Source: Porites lobata
Taxonomy: Eukaryota > Cnidaria > Anthozoa > Scleractinia > Poritidae
Reading direction: 5' to 3'
NCBI GenBank assembly: GCA_942486035.1
Contig: CALNXK010000008.1
Location: 412,001-476,000, forward strand
Length of the DNA: 64,000 bases
In this document: positions 23,616 to 34,994 of the stretch, piece after piece
Layout of the letters: each line of letters starts with the position of its first letter
Numbering within the stretch: position 1 is the first letter of the stretch
Notes under the pieces: generated by a model
What the model was told of the DNA's origin: nothing
The model's input: the letters and a program-made list of their open reading frames with translations, nothing else
Database searches by the model: none
Made by a program: the position numbers and the translations under genes

Positions 23616-24863
23616 CAGTGGAACCGCGATATAAAGAACCTACGAATGATTTTTTTACCTCGATAAGAGTAAAATATGCCGTAAAACCTATATTAAAGCC
23701 CCTGTCAAATAACCCCTCCCTCTGATAAGCCCCCCTCCATCAAGCACCCGCTTCCCACCCGTAATTATTCTTCACTAATAAATGAAAGACTGTATTAATC
23801 AATCACGACCGTAAAGGCTTCGTGTGGACTCAGGCGGTGTGCGCCACGACCCACAAAGGTTCATGGGTAAAACTGTTACTGTGCCTCATTTCAATCGTGA
23901 CACGGTCGAGTTCGCATCTCGTAAGAGAAATGAATCAAACCCAGGGATGAAAACACTGCTGCCTTTTCCGAAAAACATTACGGAACAGAGAGATTTCGAG
24001 AATTTTCAAGATCTCATAGTGGCCTTAGATGCTTGCTATTGGCTTCACAAGACAATTTCAAGAAGTTTATCGCGATTCGGAGATCCGTGTGATCCGGGGA
24101 GGTTTATTTACCAACTGGAAGTTAGGATTTGATTATGATTTTCGACTGCATGACCTAAAACTTCCTGTACTTGAGCTTTTCCACTTTATATTCTAGTTCT
24201 TTATGGAGAAGCGATACCATCTTAGTTTCTAAATTAAACATATTATTATAATAGAGGATTTACGGTATCAAAAAAAAAAACCTCGATATAACGAAACCTC
24301 GTTATAGCGAGCAAATTTCAGGGGCACTCAACGACTGATTTCTGTAAAATATATCTTGGGAGAAGTAGATATTGCCTGGAATTTTCTATAGCTTGAGGAC
24401 GCCTAAAAATTTCTAGTTGACCGTTCCGTTCCTGTTCAATTTTCGAAGGTTATCTTATAAATTCCCTACGATTTTCTGAAGTTTAATTTTTCACATTTTA
24501 CATCCCAGGTTAGGCTAATTTTTCATAGAAAAAGAGGAAGCCTAAAATGTTCGGATTCAAACATGTGATTGAGAGAGGAATCAGAAAAATTCTCACTTTC
24601 GTGATACGTTAAATTGCATCTAAAATTTTTGGGAAAATAATACTGAAGCCCTTGTAATTTCAAAAATGCTCAATGCAAGTTTCCCTAGGATGACCGAACA
24701 GGAACAAATTTTACAAGCCGCTTGGAATGCATTTCTAGAGATCTAAAAGTACTCTGGGTACACCATTGAAAAATGTTTTCAATGAATTTAGAAGGAAACC
24801 GTCGTTGGGTGGCTCAGAAATTTTTTTAGGCCCTTGGCCCTTCGTTAAATCGAGGTTCCACTG
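23616..24863. mobile_element. pogo/Tc1-like element with TA target duplication
   Basis: The left end CAGTGGAACCGCGATATAAA and the right end (reverse complement CAGTGGAACCTCGATTTAAC) match at 20 of 23 positions. TA is present at 23614-23615 and 24864-24865. The matching place in the other arm of the inverted duplication (near 26580) reads CCCTTATATTCTCTTAC with no insert, so the empty site is visible in the same window. There is no intact transposase. It contains an XPG-type nuclease fragment. Confidence 0.85.
23824..24132 (+). pseudogene. XPG/EXO1-like N-terminal nuclease fragment inside a transposon
   Basis: From about 23943 the frame reads MKTLLPFPKNITEQRDFENF followed by LIVALDACYWLHKTISRSL. 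This resembles the XPG N-region of FEN1/EXO1 nucleases, where GIxGLLPFL, V-A-x-D-A/T and C-WLHK are conserved and the Asp binds metal. The canonical Gly-rich start is degenerate, and the frame stops before the rest of the N-region. The ~40 codons before it look unrelated. It is most likely a captured or retro-inserted gene fragment, not a working nuclease. Confidence 0.5.
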
Positions 24864-25480
24864 TAGTCTCTTGTTTTCATCACGCTCGTTTTAAAATACG
24901 ATTATGAATTCCTTACTTGTATTCTTAGGAAAAAGCGCTAAGTCGTAGTCTAAAATGTCATCCGTTCCTTCCCTCCACCCCCTAAGGGGCCACAGCAGGT
25001 TTCGGGGTGGGGCGAAGGCACGCATAACATTTCAGACTAGACATGGCGGGGCTCCTGGCGGGGCTAAAAAACCTGCATAACTTTAGAGCACCTCTTGTGT
25101 TTAAATTTCCTGTAGTTCTGGCAAACTCGAACAAGTTTTTCATTTCTGAGGAACGTTTTGCCAAAATATAGGTTATGGCACATGTCAAGCCAGAAAAAGT
25201 GAGCAGTTTGATAGAAAATGTCAAGTACGACTGAACAACGCCCTTAAAAGCGCCCCTAATGACTCGGGCGGGAGGGGGAGGCTGGGTGGGGAGGGGAAAC
25301 TCTGAAATTGAGCAAAGAGGACCTAGCTCTAAGCACACCGCCTGCTTTTTAGTTGTCCGTTTCCCTTGGCAATAAATTTTACCCACAGTGTCGAGCAACT
25401 CTTTAAAGGAGATTGCAAGCCCGTATATTTGGGCCCGTCAGGAACGCTCAGCGGTGAAACCAAAGATCGCGCCCTCAAAA

Positions 25481-25949
25481 AACTTATTTTAACTTACTGA
25501 AAGCTGTTTTTTCTTGACCTATTTAACTTATCGTTAGGAAAGAAGAAAAGGAATCTCATAATTAGCGTGGACTGGAAATAACTCGCTATCAATTATCCGA
25601 AGATATCCGAATATCTCACTTTTCAAGCCCACCTTAATTCGCTTCATTTTTGAGGGGAGCCAACATTAGCCGCGCGACTGTTATTTTTTTGCGCCTGGGT
25701 ATCTCACGTTATGCTTACGCGTATCCGCAAGTGTGTCTTACATCCTACGCTTACGTAAAGGTTATATACCTGGAACGATGGGGTATGTGATATATTCACC
25801 TGGTACCACCCCGAGGGCTACGTGTGTAAGACTGTTCCTTTTCAGATTTTCAATAGCAATGCAAAAAACAATAGCTTTCAGTTCGTGCGAACGGCCTTTC
25901 CTTCTCTTTTATTTTCTTTTCCTTTTTTTCTAAAAAAAAACGCAGTTTT
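25481..25949. other. Spacer between the arms of the inverted duplication
   Basis: About 470 bp of unique-looking DNA lies between the arms. It contains poly-T/poly-A tracts, and the short open frame at 25733-25933 has no recognised motif. It would form the loop if the arms paired. Confidence 0.6.
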
Positions 25950-27722
25950 TTTTCAAGGTGCGAGGGGCGCGATCATTGGTTTCACCGCTCCAGCGTTCTG
26001 AGACGGACGCAACTATACGGCTTGCAATCTTCTTTAAAGAGTTGCTCAAAAATATGAGCGAAATTTATCTCCAAGGCAGACTCACAGCTAAAGCGCAGAC
26101 GGTATGGTTGGACCTAGGTCCTCCTCGCTCCACTTCAAAATTCCCCCCCCCCTCCCCCTGCCAGAATCATTAAGGGCGCTTATACGGGCGCGGTTCAGTC
26201 GAACTTGACATTTTCTATCAAACTGCTCACTTTTTTCTGGCTTGACATAAGCCTATATTTTTCCCAAACGTTGCTCAGAAATGCAAAACTTGCTCGAGGT
26301 TGCCAGAACTACTGAAAGCTTTGCTTTTAACACCAGAGGTGCTCTAAAATTATGCAGGTTTTCTAGCCCCGCTATCAGTCTGAAATGTTCTGCGTTTCTT
26401 CGCCCCACCCCGAAACGGGCTGCCGCCCCTTAGGGGGTGGAGGGAAGGGACGGATGACATTTAAGACTAGGAATAGGCACTTTTTCCCCCTAAATGTCAT
26501 TTTTCTAAGGATACAAGTAAGGAATTCATAATCGTATTTCAAAATGTGTAAGCAGGCGTTTATGGAAAGTAAGAGAATATAAGGGGCAACCACTTCATAC
26601 TCTGTTGTGGAAAATATGTTTTTTTAGTCTTACGTTTTCATAATCGCTCTAGCGGATAAGTCAGTGAAAGTAAGGATTTTGATTATTTACATGTTTTGCT
26701 TTTATACTTACAGAGGGTGCCGCGTGAGTGTCTTTTTCGGAATGGTATCTGTCTTCAACCTGGGTCTCAAAGTTCTTTGTCACGCAATCTCATTTCGTTA
26801 AAGGCAGTAAAGGATTCGGTTCTGTTATCAAATAATGTGAGGTAGGAAAAAACGTTTTCCTTTTTTATAGCTATAACGATTTGGTTCATGATAAATGAGA
26901 GCATTTTAAAGAATAGCTACCGACACTAAAGCCGTTTTGTAGATATATGATAACTGTTACAAATACGGCAAAAGTAAACAAATACGCACGTAACGGATGT
27001 CTTGTAGTCAAGAAGTTCATAGCACACTTTCGTACAATAAAATTGCTTTTCCTTGTGAAAATTTACCACTGTGAAAGCTAAAATCGTTTTTGGTGTTTAA
27101 ACTGGCGGAAAAGGGGCGAATTTGCGCCAGAGTTTCAAGTGCTGTCTAAGTTCTCCCTTGTATTCATCACGACAACTGGAAGTTCAAAGGTCGTAAATCA
27201 CGCGAGTACCGTAAATGTTTTCCGTTGTAAAAACTCGCAGTTTCAATTGCCCCAGAATTTTATTTCACAGATTGATAGGGGAAACATTGCTCTTTGCCAT
27301 GTACCAGGAAGGGATTTTCGCCGTTGAAAAATGGCAAAATTGATGGTTGTGATAATGCTGATTTAGAGGGTAATTTTGAAAAAATATTAAAAAATCAGAT
27401 TGAAATCTTTTGAAATTGTAACAACGTTTACGTAGAAAGGAAGGATCATAAAATTGTTTAATGTAAGAAAAGTTATGGTATTAGTTTCCGTTTCCATTCA
27501 CGAAGCGAGGGTATCAAGCACATTTTTCGGTGGTTTGAAGGCCTCTCGAAGGTGAAAATTAAAAAAAATTATTATTTTGGAAAATATTGAGTCAAACGAA
27601 CTGAGTCTTGTATTTTCTAAAATAGTTTCCAAAGGGCTTTGTTGGGACAAAGTTTGGGGGATTTCGATTTTTCCATCTTGCACACCTATCCGTGGTATTT
27701 ACAGAAACTCGCTCTTAAGAGC
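25950..27722. repeat. Right arm of the 5.2 kb inverted duplication
   Basis: The arm is inverted relative to 22477-25480 and lacks the transposon found there. Short open frames in the two arms correspond almost residue for residue: 27683-27498 minus and 22513-22698 plus differ at about three of 61 positions. Nothing else suggests they are real genes, and the similarity follows from recent duplication. The outer edge is near GAAACTCGCTCTTAAGAGCC. Confidence 0.85.
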
Positions 27723-28651
27723 CTCTAAACCTTCTTGCCTCATATGCACGTAGTCATAAAACAATAGATTGTGAAGATGAATTCTAAAAATGACTTCAAT
27801 GAAGCTCAATTTAGAACTGACCGAATTTAAGCTATACCTGGTGGTAACAGAAGACTAAACTAGAGCTGACATTTTGCACCTTCATCGCAAGTGCTGTAAT
27901 TTGTTTATTCCACATAAACTGTCGGAAAAAGGGTTAGTGCTTGCAGAATCCACGTGTGCACAACGCTTACTAGGCTCACTAGCGATGCACACCGAAAACA
28001 AAAGCAAAAACCGCTCCAAAGATCCACGCGAGAGGAAAATCTTTGTATGAATATAGATATTTCAATATCAAAACTCACCTGATTTGACAAAATATTTTGA
28101 TCGCCAATAAACTGTTCCACTGTAACGAGTCCCGAGATGTGTGGTTATATTCTTCGCCTAATGCACGATCTTCATGAGCATAACACTCATATAAAAGCAT
28201 ACAACACTCGACGCCAAACTATTTGAATGTCTACCTGTCCAAACTTGCCAGCTTATCATGAATTCATTAAATAACATGGTTGTTCCTGTTAAATGCTTTG
28301 TTTAAACTGGAAAACGTGTTTAAATTGTGTGTAGATAGGGGAACAAATGTCTTAATTAAGTACAAGTGATAAACAAATATTCCGCACAATAAAAAACCAA
28401 CAAAGACATTTAGACTTGAAATTGATAACTTAATCATCATGCTGACTCGAAATGCCTAAATCGGTACTGAGATAAATTTGTCCGCTCTCTTGAGGTATTT
28501 TGACCAGCAGTTAATAAGATAACCGACGTCAAACCTGGGATTGAAATGTAAATATTAGAACGCATAACCCAAAACAAAAAGCAATCCGCTAAAATCCTGG
28601 CCTCTATAATTATGACGTTTTCGGCAGAATTTCCATTCAATACTAATTATT

Positions 28652-28892
28652 TTAATTGGTTTTTATTTCAATAGATACTTCATTACACAAGTTTGACTGG
28701 CGCCGTTTGTCTAGTTTATTTTGCTTCGCCGCTGTAACTTGAATAGAAGAATTGAACACTGACATTTGAAAAGACTCAGACTGTAACGAAGATGGAGTTG
28801 ATTTTGATGGCGCAGTCTGTGGTGCTATTTTCTTCGATTGAACTATTGATTTCGGTTGGGAAAGGAAAGAAGTGGAATCTGACGCCCTCTGA
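28652..28892 (-). CDS. Terminal exon of an unidentified gene
   Basis: A strong acceptor (TTTTTGACCAG) opens a frame reading QRASDSTSFLSQPKSIVQSK through SNLCNEVSIEIKTN to a stop at 28652-28654. An AATAAA motif overlaps the stop region (near 28656-28665 on the minus strand) and could serve for polyadenylation. The protein is Ser/Gln/Lys-rich and low in complexity, with no domain I recognise. It probably belongs with the exon at 29436-29586, but that junction does not give an obvious in-phase donor, so an intermediate exon or mis-set boundary is possible. Confidence 0.45.
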
Positions 28893-28939
28893 CTGGTCAA
28901 AAATAGAAAGCCTAAGAACGTTATGTTTTGAGTGAAAGT

Positions 28940-29069
28940 TAGCCAGCGAAAACATCTGCTTCTCCACGCTCTTCGCCGCTAGGGACGTTTCGCGCACGTT
29001 TCAGTTCCTCCGCGCGAAACGTCCCCAGCGGCGAGAAGAGCGAGGAGAAACTGATGTTTTCGCAGGCTA
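28940..29069. mobile_element. Mutator-like MITE, 130 bp, perfect 9 bp TSD
   Basis: The element is almost entirely two inverted arms: TAGCCAGCGAAAACATCTGC at the left and the matching TGTTTTCGCAGGCTA at the right. The inner parts are ACGTTTCGCGC and GCGCGAAACGTCC. AGTGAAAGT flanks both sides (28931-28939 and 29070-29078). It shares end sequence TAGCCxGCGAAAAC and inner CAGCGGCGA-type motifs with the 476 bp copy at 59875-60350. Confidence 0.9.
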
Positions 29070-29435
29070 AGTGAAAGTATCAGATGATAACCAGCCGCCG
29101 AAACAAAACCACGTTATTGCTCTGAACGTCTCCTAGGTAACATAGTGGGCTCTAGCCGGGAATAATTTGTACGGACACTAACAAAAAACTTTACCTTACC
29201 TAACCTGCTGGGCAGGTTTTTGCCGGTGGAGCCGTATGGCCTGATGAGGACATTTTGGAAATTAAAAATATTCCTTTGCCCTTAATAAGGGTTTATTGAA
29301 GCGTGCCCTTTCAGTTTCCGAGGTATTTAATGTTTCAGTTATGTTCGATGAGTTTAGCCCTGATTCTTTGAGAACTTCGTTATTTTTTAGGCTGCTTATG
29401 TAGTAATGATATAAAACAGCTGACTTCATCGTTTT

Positions 29436-29586
29436 TTCTTATAGACTGTGAAGTTCCTTTACTTTCTCTCTTGTCTTTGCTAAGGGGACGCGTTGGAGCT
29501 GGAAATCTCATAGGAGCTCGAAGAACATCTGCTGCACATCGTATTTGATCTGCTACGCTCGCCAAGGCTCTCTCTCTTTCACTCAG
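29436..29586 (-). CDS. Candidate internal exon of the same unidentified gene
   Basis: After ATTTTCAG (or the stronger TTTGTTCCTCAG eight bases upstream) the frame reads LSERERALASVADQIRCAAD and VLRAPMRFPAPTRPLSKDKR. It is a helical, charged stretch with a Pro-rich tail and reads as genuine coding sequence. The 3' limit is uncertain because no strong donor is evident. Candidates include GTAAAG at AGAGAAA|GTAAAG. The direction and spacing match the terminal exon at 28652-28892. Confidence 0.4.
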
Positions 29587-29609
29587 CTGAAAATCTGAGG
29601 AACAAATAA

Positions 29610-30970
29610 GGATTATCTTTCATTAGCCATGTTAGCATATTGCTTCAGCCGGTATTCTCGTTCCAGGTTTCCTCTCTTTCCTTCGTTGAGGTCTCTATCA
29701 CAGCAATCGCGCAAGATCACGGCCTACGTCGGAGATAGCTGAACGCTGTCTACTCAGCCGACTTGCTAAACGTAGCGATCAATATGGAAACCGTACTTGA
29801 AAAAACTACCCTATAGAGTATGTTCGGCTCACAAATGGGCTAGAGCGGTGCAGGCTCAGCCTGTGGAGGTGCCAATAATGACCAACCCCTCGGGTCGGGA
29901 ACGCTCTGTCTTGAATAGTCAGTGTCGTTCATTTGAGGGTGTTCAGGCAGCTCTATTCTCAGTTTCTTTGTCTCATAGACGCCTAGAATTACAGATTAGG
30001 TTTTGCGCGTTGCATTTCAAGGTGGGTTGCATGACTCAAAAACTGAAACTAAGAAATGTTCAAACTTCGAACTTCCACCAGTAGTAGCTATAATGCATCG
30101 AATTGATCACATGAATTTTGGGCGTTTGAATCATTTAGCATGTTTTAGGAACGCCTATTATAATTTGCAACGGCGGAGCCGTTCAGTCCGCCTGGCTCGG
30201 CCGAGACTTTAGACTTCGATATGGCACTGATTCAGACGCCGATCTCTTGTCCTATCTAATGCATCGTGCATTAAACTTTAAGGATTTTTATAACGAATTT
30301 TCGCGACGTGACAGATAAACAACAAAACCAGGAAAGAAAGATCAAGAAACTAGCGACTACACGCACATTCGTATCCAACAAATCACTCTCAACATACTTG
30401 TCTTGACCGGAATAGAAAAAGCTTCATTCCCAGATTAGTTTCAAGCTACACGAAACCTGCTCAGACACACGGCTCCATTTCTTTCAGCAACAGAACACGA
30501 AGATTTGATCCTATAGTCTGACATACAGTGATCAATTCACGGTAAAATTCACTTTGGTTTGCAGCGATGAGGCATCAAAAGCCGCTTGACTTGAACTATT
30601 TACCTTTTTTGTTATCTGCTACAGTTGTTCTAGCATCTGACCGCTTGAAGGTGTGCTTCAATTCTTGATGCCCTTGATACAACCGCAAAACCTCTCGCCA
30701 TTTAAATCGATTTATCATTGCTGGAAAAAAGGGGCTCCGAATTCAAGCCGTTCAGTAGATTTTGTGTTAGAAACGAGGAGTGTGCACGTTGAAAGTAGAA
30801 AATCGGGTTATAAAATTCTATTAAAACACGGCGCGGTACCCTAACGAGGTTTACAGGCTGGAAACTGCAACATAATTGGAAACCAAAAGTACTTCTGGAA
30901 GGCGAGTATTGCTCACACTGTATTGCTCTAACTGTAAAATCGCTCTATGTAATGGAACATGAGGCAGTCT
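29610..30970. other. Unassigned stretch
   Basis: Open frames at 29797-30212 and 30653-30844 have no domain I recognise. A short plus-strand stretch at 30200-30315 reads FRLRYGTDSDADLLSYLMHR and continues ALNFKDFYNEFSRRD. It looks protein-like but is isolated, so it could be a decayed repeat or an exon of an unknown gene. Confidence 0.3.
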
Positions 30971-30973
30971 TGA

Positions 30974-31205
30974 ATTCTGGATTCCACACCGTGGATTCCG
31001 CATTTCAGGCACTAGATTCCAGTCATTGTCAGTGGAACTTGGATTCTAGATTCTAATTGTTAGTGGGATTCCGGATTTTTTTAGCTGTATTCCGGATTCC
31101 AAAGCCAATGATTCCAGATTCAGCAAGCAAAATTTTCCCGGATTTCCGATTCCACAAGCAAAAATGTCTAACTTCTGGATTCCGAAGTCTGTATTCCGTT
31201 ACATG
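30974..31205 (+). repeat. Degenerate GGATTCC tandem repeat
   Basis: About ten irregularly spaced copies of a (T)TCTGGATTCCG-like unit (GGATTCCACA, GGATTCCGCA, GGATTCTAGA, GGATTCCAAA and so on) repeat every 15-30 bases. It is a diverged minisatellite without coding capacity. Confidence 0.65.
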
Positions 31206-31394
31206 GGGCAAGAAAATAAAATTGCGGTTTCTTTTGTCGAATATGGCGCGCGGTTTTGAAAATGTTCGCGAGATTATTTCATCCTCGGAGACCCAGGAGC
31301 AATCCGTTGGGTCTGTAGAAATGGCTTAACGTTCGTCGAAAGAAAAAACAAAACAAAACAAAACAAAAAAAAAGGACAAATAGATGTACAATAA

Positions 31395-31560
31395 AGAAAG
31401 GCCTTTCCCAATTGTGCTCGGCAATTCAGTTTTGAGTAACTTTTTGCCGTTCTAGCAACCTCGAGAAAATTTTGCCTTTCTGGGCAACTTTTGAGCAAAA
31501 TATAGGCTTAGAGCACATATCAAGCACGAAAACGTCAACGATTTCATAGAAAATTTCAAT
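31395..31560 (-). repeat. Diverged single copy of the sequence in the inverted duplication
   Basis: On the minus strand it reads TTGAAATTTTCTATGAAATC and later CTATATTTTGCTCAAAAGTT and TCTCGAGGTTGCTAGAACGG. These parallel 26205-26330 (TTCTATCAAACTGC, CCTATATTTTTCCCAAACGT, GCTCGAGGTTGCCAGAACTA). It shows that the arms of the 22.5-27.7 kb structure derive from a pre-existing dispersed repeat. Confidence 0.55.
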
Positions 31561-31884
31561 TTTTTTAATTTTTTAATTTTGTTTTTCTTGACCGATGTTA
31601 GTAATTATTGTGATTAACGAAAAATGAAGCTTTTAATCAACGTTTATATAAAAATATCAAGAAATTTAGGTGGCGACGTTTTGGATTTTTGGCAATTTTT
31701 TAGCAACTGGCATTCCGGTGCTGCAACTTTCCAACATTTTACGAGCACACTTGGGAAAGGCCTATAGATCGCCCCCTTCACGTGCACCGACATTCAACAA
31801 GCTTAGACCATCACGCCACGCTGCCGGCCACAGATTTGTGAAATTATTATATTTCAAGCTTTTGTCTGTGACACCGGCAGACTC

Positions 31885-32175
31885 TGTTTGATGGGGGTGT
31901 CTGTAAAACCAGGAACAGGCCCAGAACACCCCGGAATGCCCCCCTGACGGGCCGGACCCCCCGAAACACCCTTAATTACAAAAATTAGGCAAAAAAATTA
32001 CAAAAGCGAAAAATCCCCCAAAATATCAATAATGAATCAATAAATGCCTTTTATCTGTAACTGGAAAACGGAGATTGGGTTCGATTTACGAATTCACGCT
32101 ACTTAACGACTTCTGAAGATTTTAAGAAAGTAGATATAGTCCGTTGCCTTTATACGAATACTTACAAACCTTTTT
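31885..32175 (+). repeat. Dispersed repeat, inverted partner of 40070-40350
   Basis: GGGGTGTCTGTAAAACCAGG begins a ~290 bp sequence containing a G/C-rich AACACCC-type tract, then ATCTGTAACTGGAAAACGGA and TTTATACGAATACTTAC. The same order occurs reversed at 40070-40350. The two copies diverge by small indels. There is no coding capacity. Confidence 0.7.
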
Positions 32176-32270
32176 GTCTGAAATGTAGCTGAAAGAGCTG
32201 CTACTGAAGTTAAGAAAAAAAAATAATAAAACAAAAATAACATTTTCACGATAAAATTAACGTCAAAAAA

Positions 32271-32310
32271 GAACAACGACGTTTCGACCGTTCGACGGTC
32301 ATTTTCAAGG
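32271..32310 (-). ncRNA. Hammerhead-like stem-loop after a Penelope-like 3' end
   Basis: On the minus strand CTTGAAAATGACCG is followed by the loop TCGAA and then CGGTCGAAACGTC. A perfect GACCG/CGGTC stem is followed by GAAAC and GTC, as in the second half of a hammerhead core. The first half (CTTGAAAA) departs from CUGANGA. It lies about 180 bp downstream of the element's stop codon. Hammerhead motifs are known in Penelope-like elements. Catalytic activity is doubtful here. Confidence 0.35.
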
Positions 32311-32487
32311 TTAGAAGTAAAAAATTAGGATGTGCTTATATACAATTGTGAAAAGGCTAATGAGAAACTGACTAAAAACTCTAAAATATTTACATAGAAA
32401 CAATACAAGAAAATTATAGCATGAATGATAATAGAAACGCTAAAGCGATAAAAACGATAAAAGATATTTAACAGTGAAAAAATTAAT

Positions 32488-32630
32488 TATGCGCTTAGCT
32501 TCGCGCGGATCGAGTCACTCTGTTTGTTTAGTTTGGGTTTGAGTTCACGAATAAAAAGCATTTCAAAAATCAAACAGTCGAGTTTGCTCTGACTCTTTCT
32601 AAAGATTTTGAAATTGTTTGTAATTGTCGT
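32488..32630 (-). pseudogene. C-terminus of a Penelope-like (GIY-YIG) retroelement ORF
   Basis: The minus-strand frame NNFKIFRKSQSKLDCLIFEM continues LFIRELKPKLNKQSDSIRAK and ends LSA, stop at 32490-32488. The pattern (basic FK-LRKC-like, E-xL-I-xLxPxLNxQxDSIxAKL) is the tail that follows the GIY-YIG endonuclease in animal Penelope-like elements, as I recall it. Everything upstream is missing, as expected from 5' truncation. The clade call is from memory of this tail and needs a search. Confidence 0.5.
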
Positions 32631-33554
32631 CAAAAATCGGTGAATGTGATTTGATTGATATCGATTGTATCGATCAATCGGTAGAAATCGATGACGGCAC
32701 TCGTTTCGTTCATCGATTTATCGTGATTTTTGTCGATTTCATCGATTTATATCGGAAAATACATGTCTCATCAAGAAATGGAAACTGAATTGATGCAAAC
32801 AGTTAATTTTTTGACATATGAGTTGCAATTAAGAGTCAAAGGATCAAACAATTATCATTTTTTAAAAAATCGTCAAAAAAATCCATCTTTTCTGTAAAAC
32901 CAGGTTTAAAATTTCCTCGGATGGCTGATATTGGCCAGGTTTGTAGGTGCCCAGTTTACGCTGCGATCAGTCACCATTAGTTACATTACCGAGTTTTTTT
33001 TTCTTCAAATCAATACATAAGACTCGGCGAGGGTAACAGGAGGAATGAGTTTGCGGAATGGCATGTGGCATGGCTTGCGGAATGACATAATTATGCGGAA
33101 TGTAATATATAAAAAATGGCGCAAAGCAATAAATTAAACTGAAAAGCATGACGCGTCTTTGCCGTGCCTTTTTTGGCGCCAATTTGAGTGAGCAACTGCT
33201 TTGCTGGTCCATTTATTACTGCTGCCTCAAACCAACAAGGCAGACCAGAAAGCTGCGATAAGCTTTGCTGCATTCGTGTCTGTGTAATACTTAATTAATA
33301 CTTAATTCATTTTTGGTGTTTTCGACGATACTTTCTCTTTCTGCCCACCATAGTCAAATGTCTAAACGCTAGAGCGAAAAGAACGCTTGTTGAACGTGAA
33401 TCCATTAAAATCATGAAAAATCGATAATATCGATTTGACACAGCAACATGGTTTATAAATTTCCGTCACCAATCGATAAAAATAGTTTGATTGCTACCGA
33501 GTTTTATCGATTGACTACTCCCGAATATAAGTGTCGCCTTGTGACGCCGACATA

Positions 33555-33946
33555 CAGGGGCACCCAACGACAATTTTCGGGCTGTTCGGAAGACGATTTG
33601 AGATCTAGAATTTTTGGAACATTTGTTGTAAAATTTCTTGCTTGCCTGCCTCTCCTAGGATTTTCGAACATCTAAAAAATGGTAAAATTGCCCATTTTCA
33701 ACGGATTTTTACCCTAAAAAGGTCACCTAGAATTTTCGGGAGCCTTTTTTCTGGATGAAATTTTCGAACGGGTAAGTTTTGATCCCTATAATTTTCGGAT
33801 CACTAGACTTTCAGCTAGGAAATCCGAACAGATGAAAAATTTATAGGGGATAAAAATATGCCCATATCCACCGTTTAAATACTAAAACACGTTTAACAAT
33901 GCTATGTTTAAGTGGTTTTGAACTATATTCTCGTTGGGTGCCCCTT
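33555..33946 (+). mobile_element. CAGGGGCACCCAACG family, copy 1, 392 bp, 6 bp TSD GACATA
   Basis: The element starts CAGGGGCACCCAACGACAA and ends TCGTTGGGTGCCCCTT. Flanking GACATA lies at 33549-33554 and 33947-33952. The interior is AT-rich with several AATTTTCGGRNC motifs in both directions and no ORF. It aligns over its full length with copies at 39335 (same direction) and 62022 (reverse). Confidence 0.92.
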
Positions 33947-34130
33947 GACATAGTCTGCATCTCACAGACTACATACACTTGAAATAATAAACAACGTTTT
34001 GTTGATTTACAATTGGAGGTTTATGTTTCTTTGGTTTGAATTTTCCTGTGTAAACAGGCTGGACATCAGCATCAATCTCAGTGTCGGATCTAGGGATAGG
34101 GTCCGGGGGGTACGGACCCCTCCTCCCTCC

Positions 34131-34994
34131 TTGTATTTTTCTTGCTTCAAACGTCCTTCAACGCACATGCAGGATGCACCGGAAAATGTTTTTGCACAAC
34201 GAGAAATAATTTACTCACAGACTGACCCTTGACGAAGGCAATAGAGTGTCCGGCGAGACCTACGGTCTTATACGTGTAGCTGAGAACATGATGAACGATT
34301 TGGATCGGCGCATCTTTTACAGTAGACTTTTAAAGAAAAACTTCGCCGTCGAAATTATCCCTAAATAAGAACAAGGTTGAAAAAGTATCCGGAAATGGGC
34401 TGACATTTGAAGATCTGCAAACAGTGTACAGCAGATTAGGAAATGAAGGGCTTATTGCGATCCTTGCACAACCACCGTCTTCATCTCCGACAATCGCCAT
34501 CCTCACGAGTGACCACCACGGCTCGAATTTTAGCTACAATAGTCAAGTACTTTGAAGAAAACATCTTGTGTCAGGAATAAAATTGAATCCGCTATCTCTC
34601 CTTTTTCAACTGGCGAGACATCACCGTAATAATACTAATAAACGGCGTCAAAACAATGGCGTTCGTACTTTTCAAAGAAACCACATGTTCTCAGTAGCTT
34701 TATGCACTATGCGCACGCGGGCGTGATGGCTCGCGCGCGTATTTTGCTCATACGAACCCGAACCACGCGTGTTTTTCGGATTTTTGTGACGTCAACGTAG
34801 TTAATTAACGGTGAATTTCTCGCGTTTCCTTCGGTAAATTTTTTTAAAACTCGCCTCATTTCTTAACAGTTGCGGTACCTTTGTGCTGTCCTTTTTTTGT
34901 TAAAATCTGAAAGAGCTAAAAAATTCCGCCATTAAGAAAAATTACAAATCTCAAAATATTGGCAAAACCGTCTTAACGACCCCATATTTTTTTC
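34131..34994. repeat. First copy of a ~865 bp direct duplication
   Basis: The stretch from CTTGTATTTTTCTTGCTTCA to AAAACCGTCTTAACGACC repeats almost exactly at 36175-37036 in the same direction, 2.04 kb away. Small indels and scattered substitutions separate them. It lies just outside the left end of the TTAA-flanked element at 35003. On the minus strand it contains a GC-rich promoter-like block (TGCGCACGCGGGCG at ~34710). Confidence 0.8.

Larger units (their letters stand above)
22477..25480. repeat. Left arm of a 5.2 kb inverted duplication
   Basis: This arm is the reverse complement of 25950-27722. Over the outer ~250 bp I compared by eye there are only about six mismatches. Landmarks such as GTGCAAGATGGAAAAATCGA (near 22513) and TTCCTTCCCTCCACCCCCTA (near 24966) reappear inverted near 27680 and 26440. 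The arm would be about 1.75 kb but is lengthened by a 1.25 kb transposon (23616-24863). Its inner third is related to a diverged single copy at 31395-31560, so the duplicated sequence is itself an older repeat. Confidence 0.85.

Noticed and set aside
31280..31320. A second CATCCTCGGAGACCC fold-back element
   Set aside because: Only one end is visible and no mirrored end or TSD was found, so it is a fragment at most.
32640..32770. ATCGAT-rich tract near 32.64-32.77 kb as a possible CRISPR-like or satellite array
   Set aside because: The ATCGATTT units are irregular in spacing and length, with no spacers. It is a simple low-complexity patch, and CRISPR is not expected in an animal genome.
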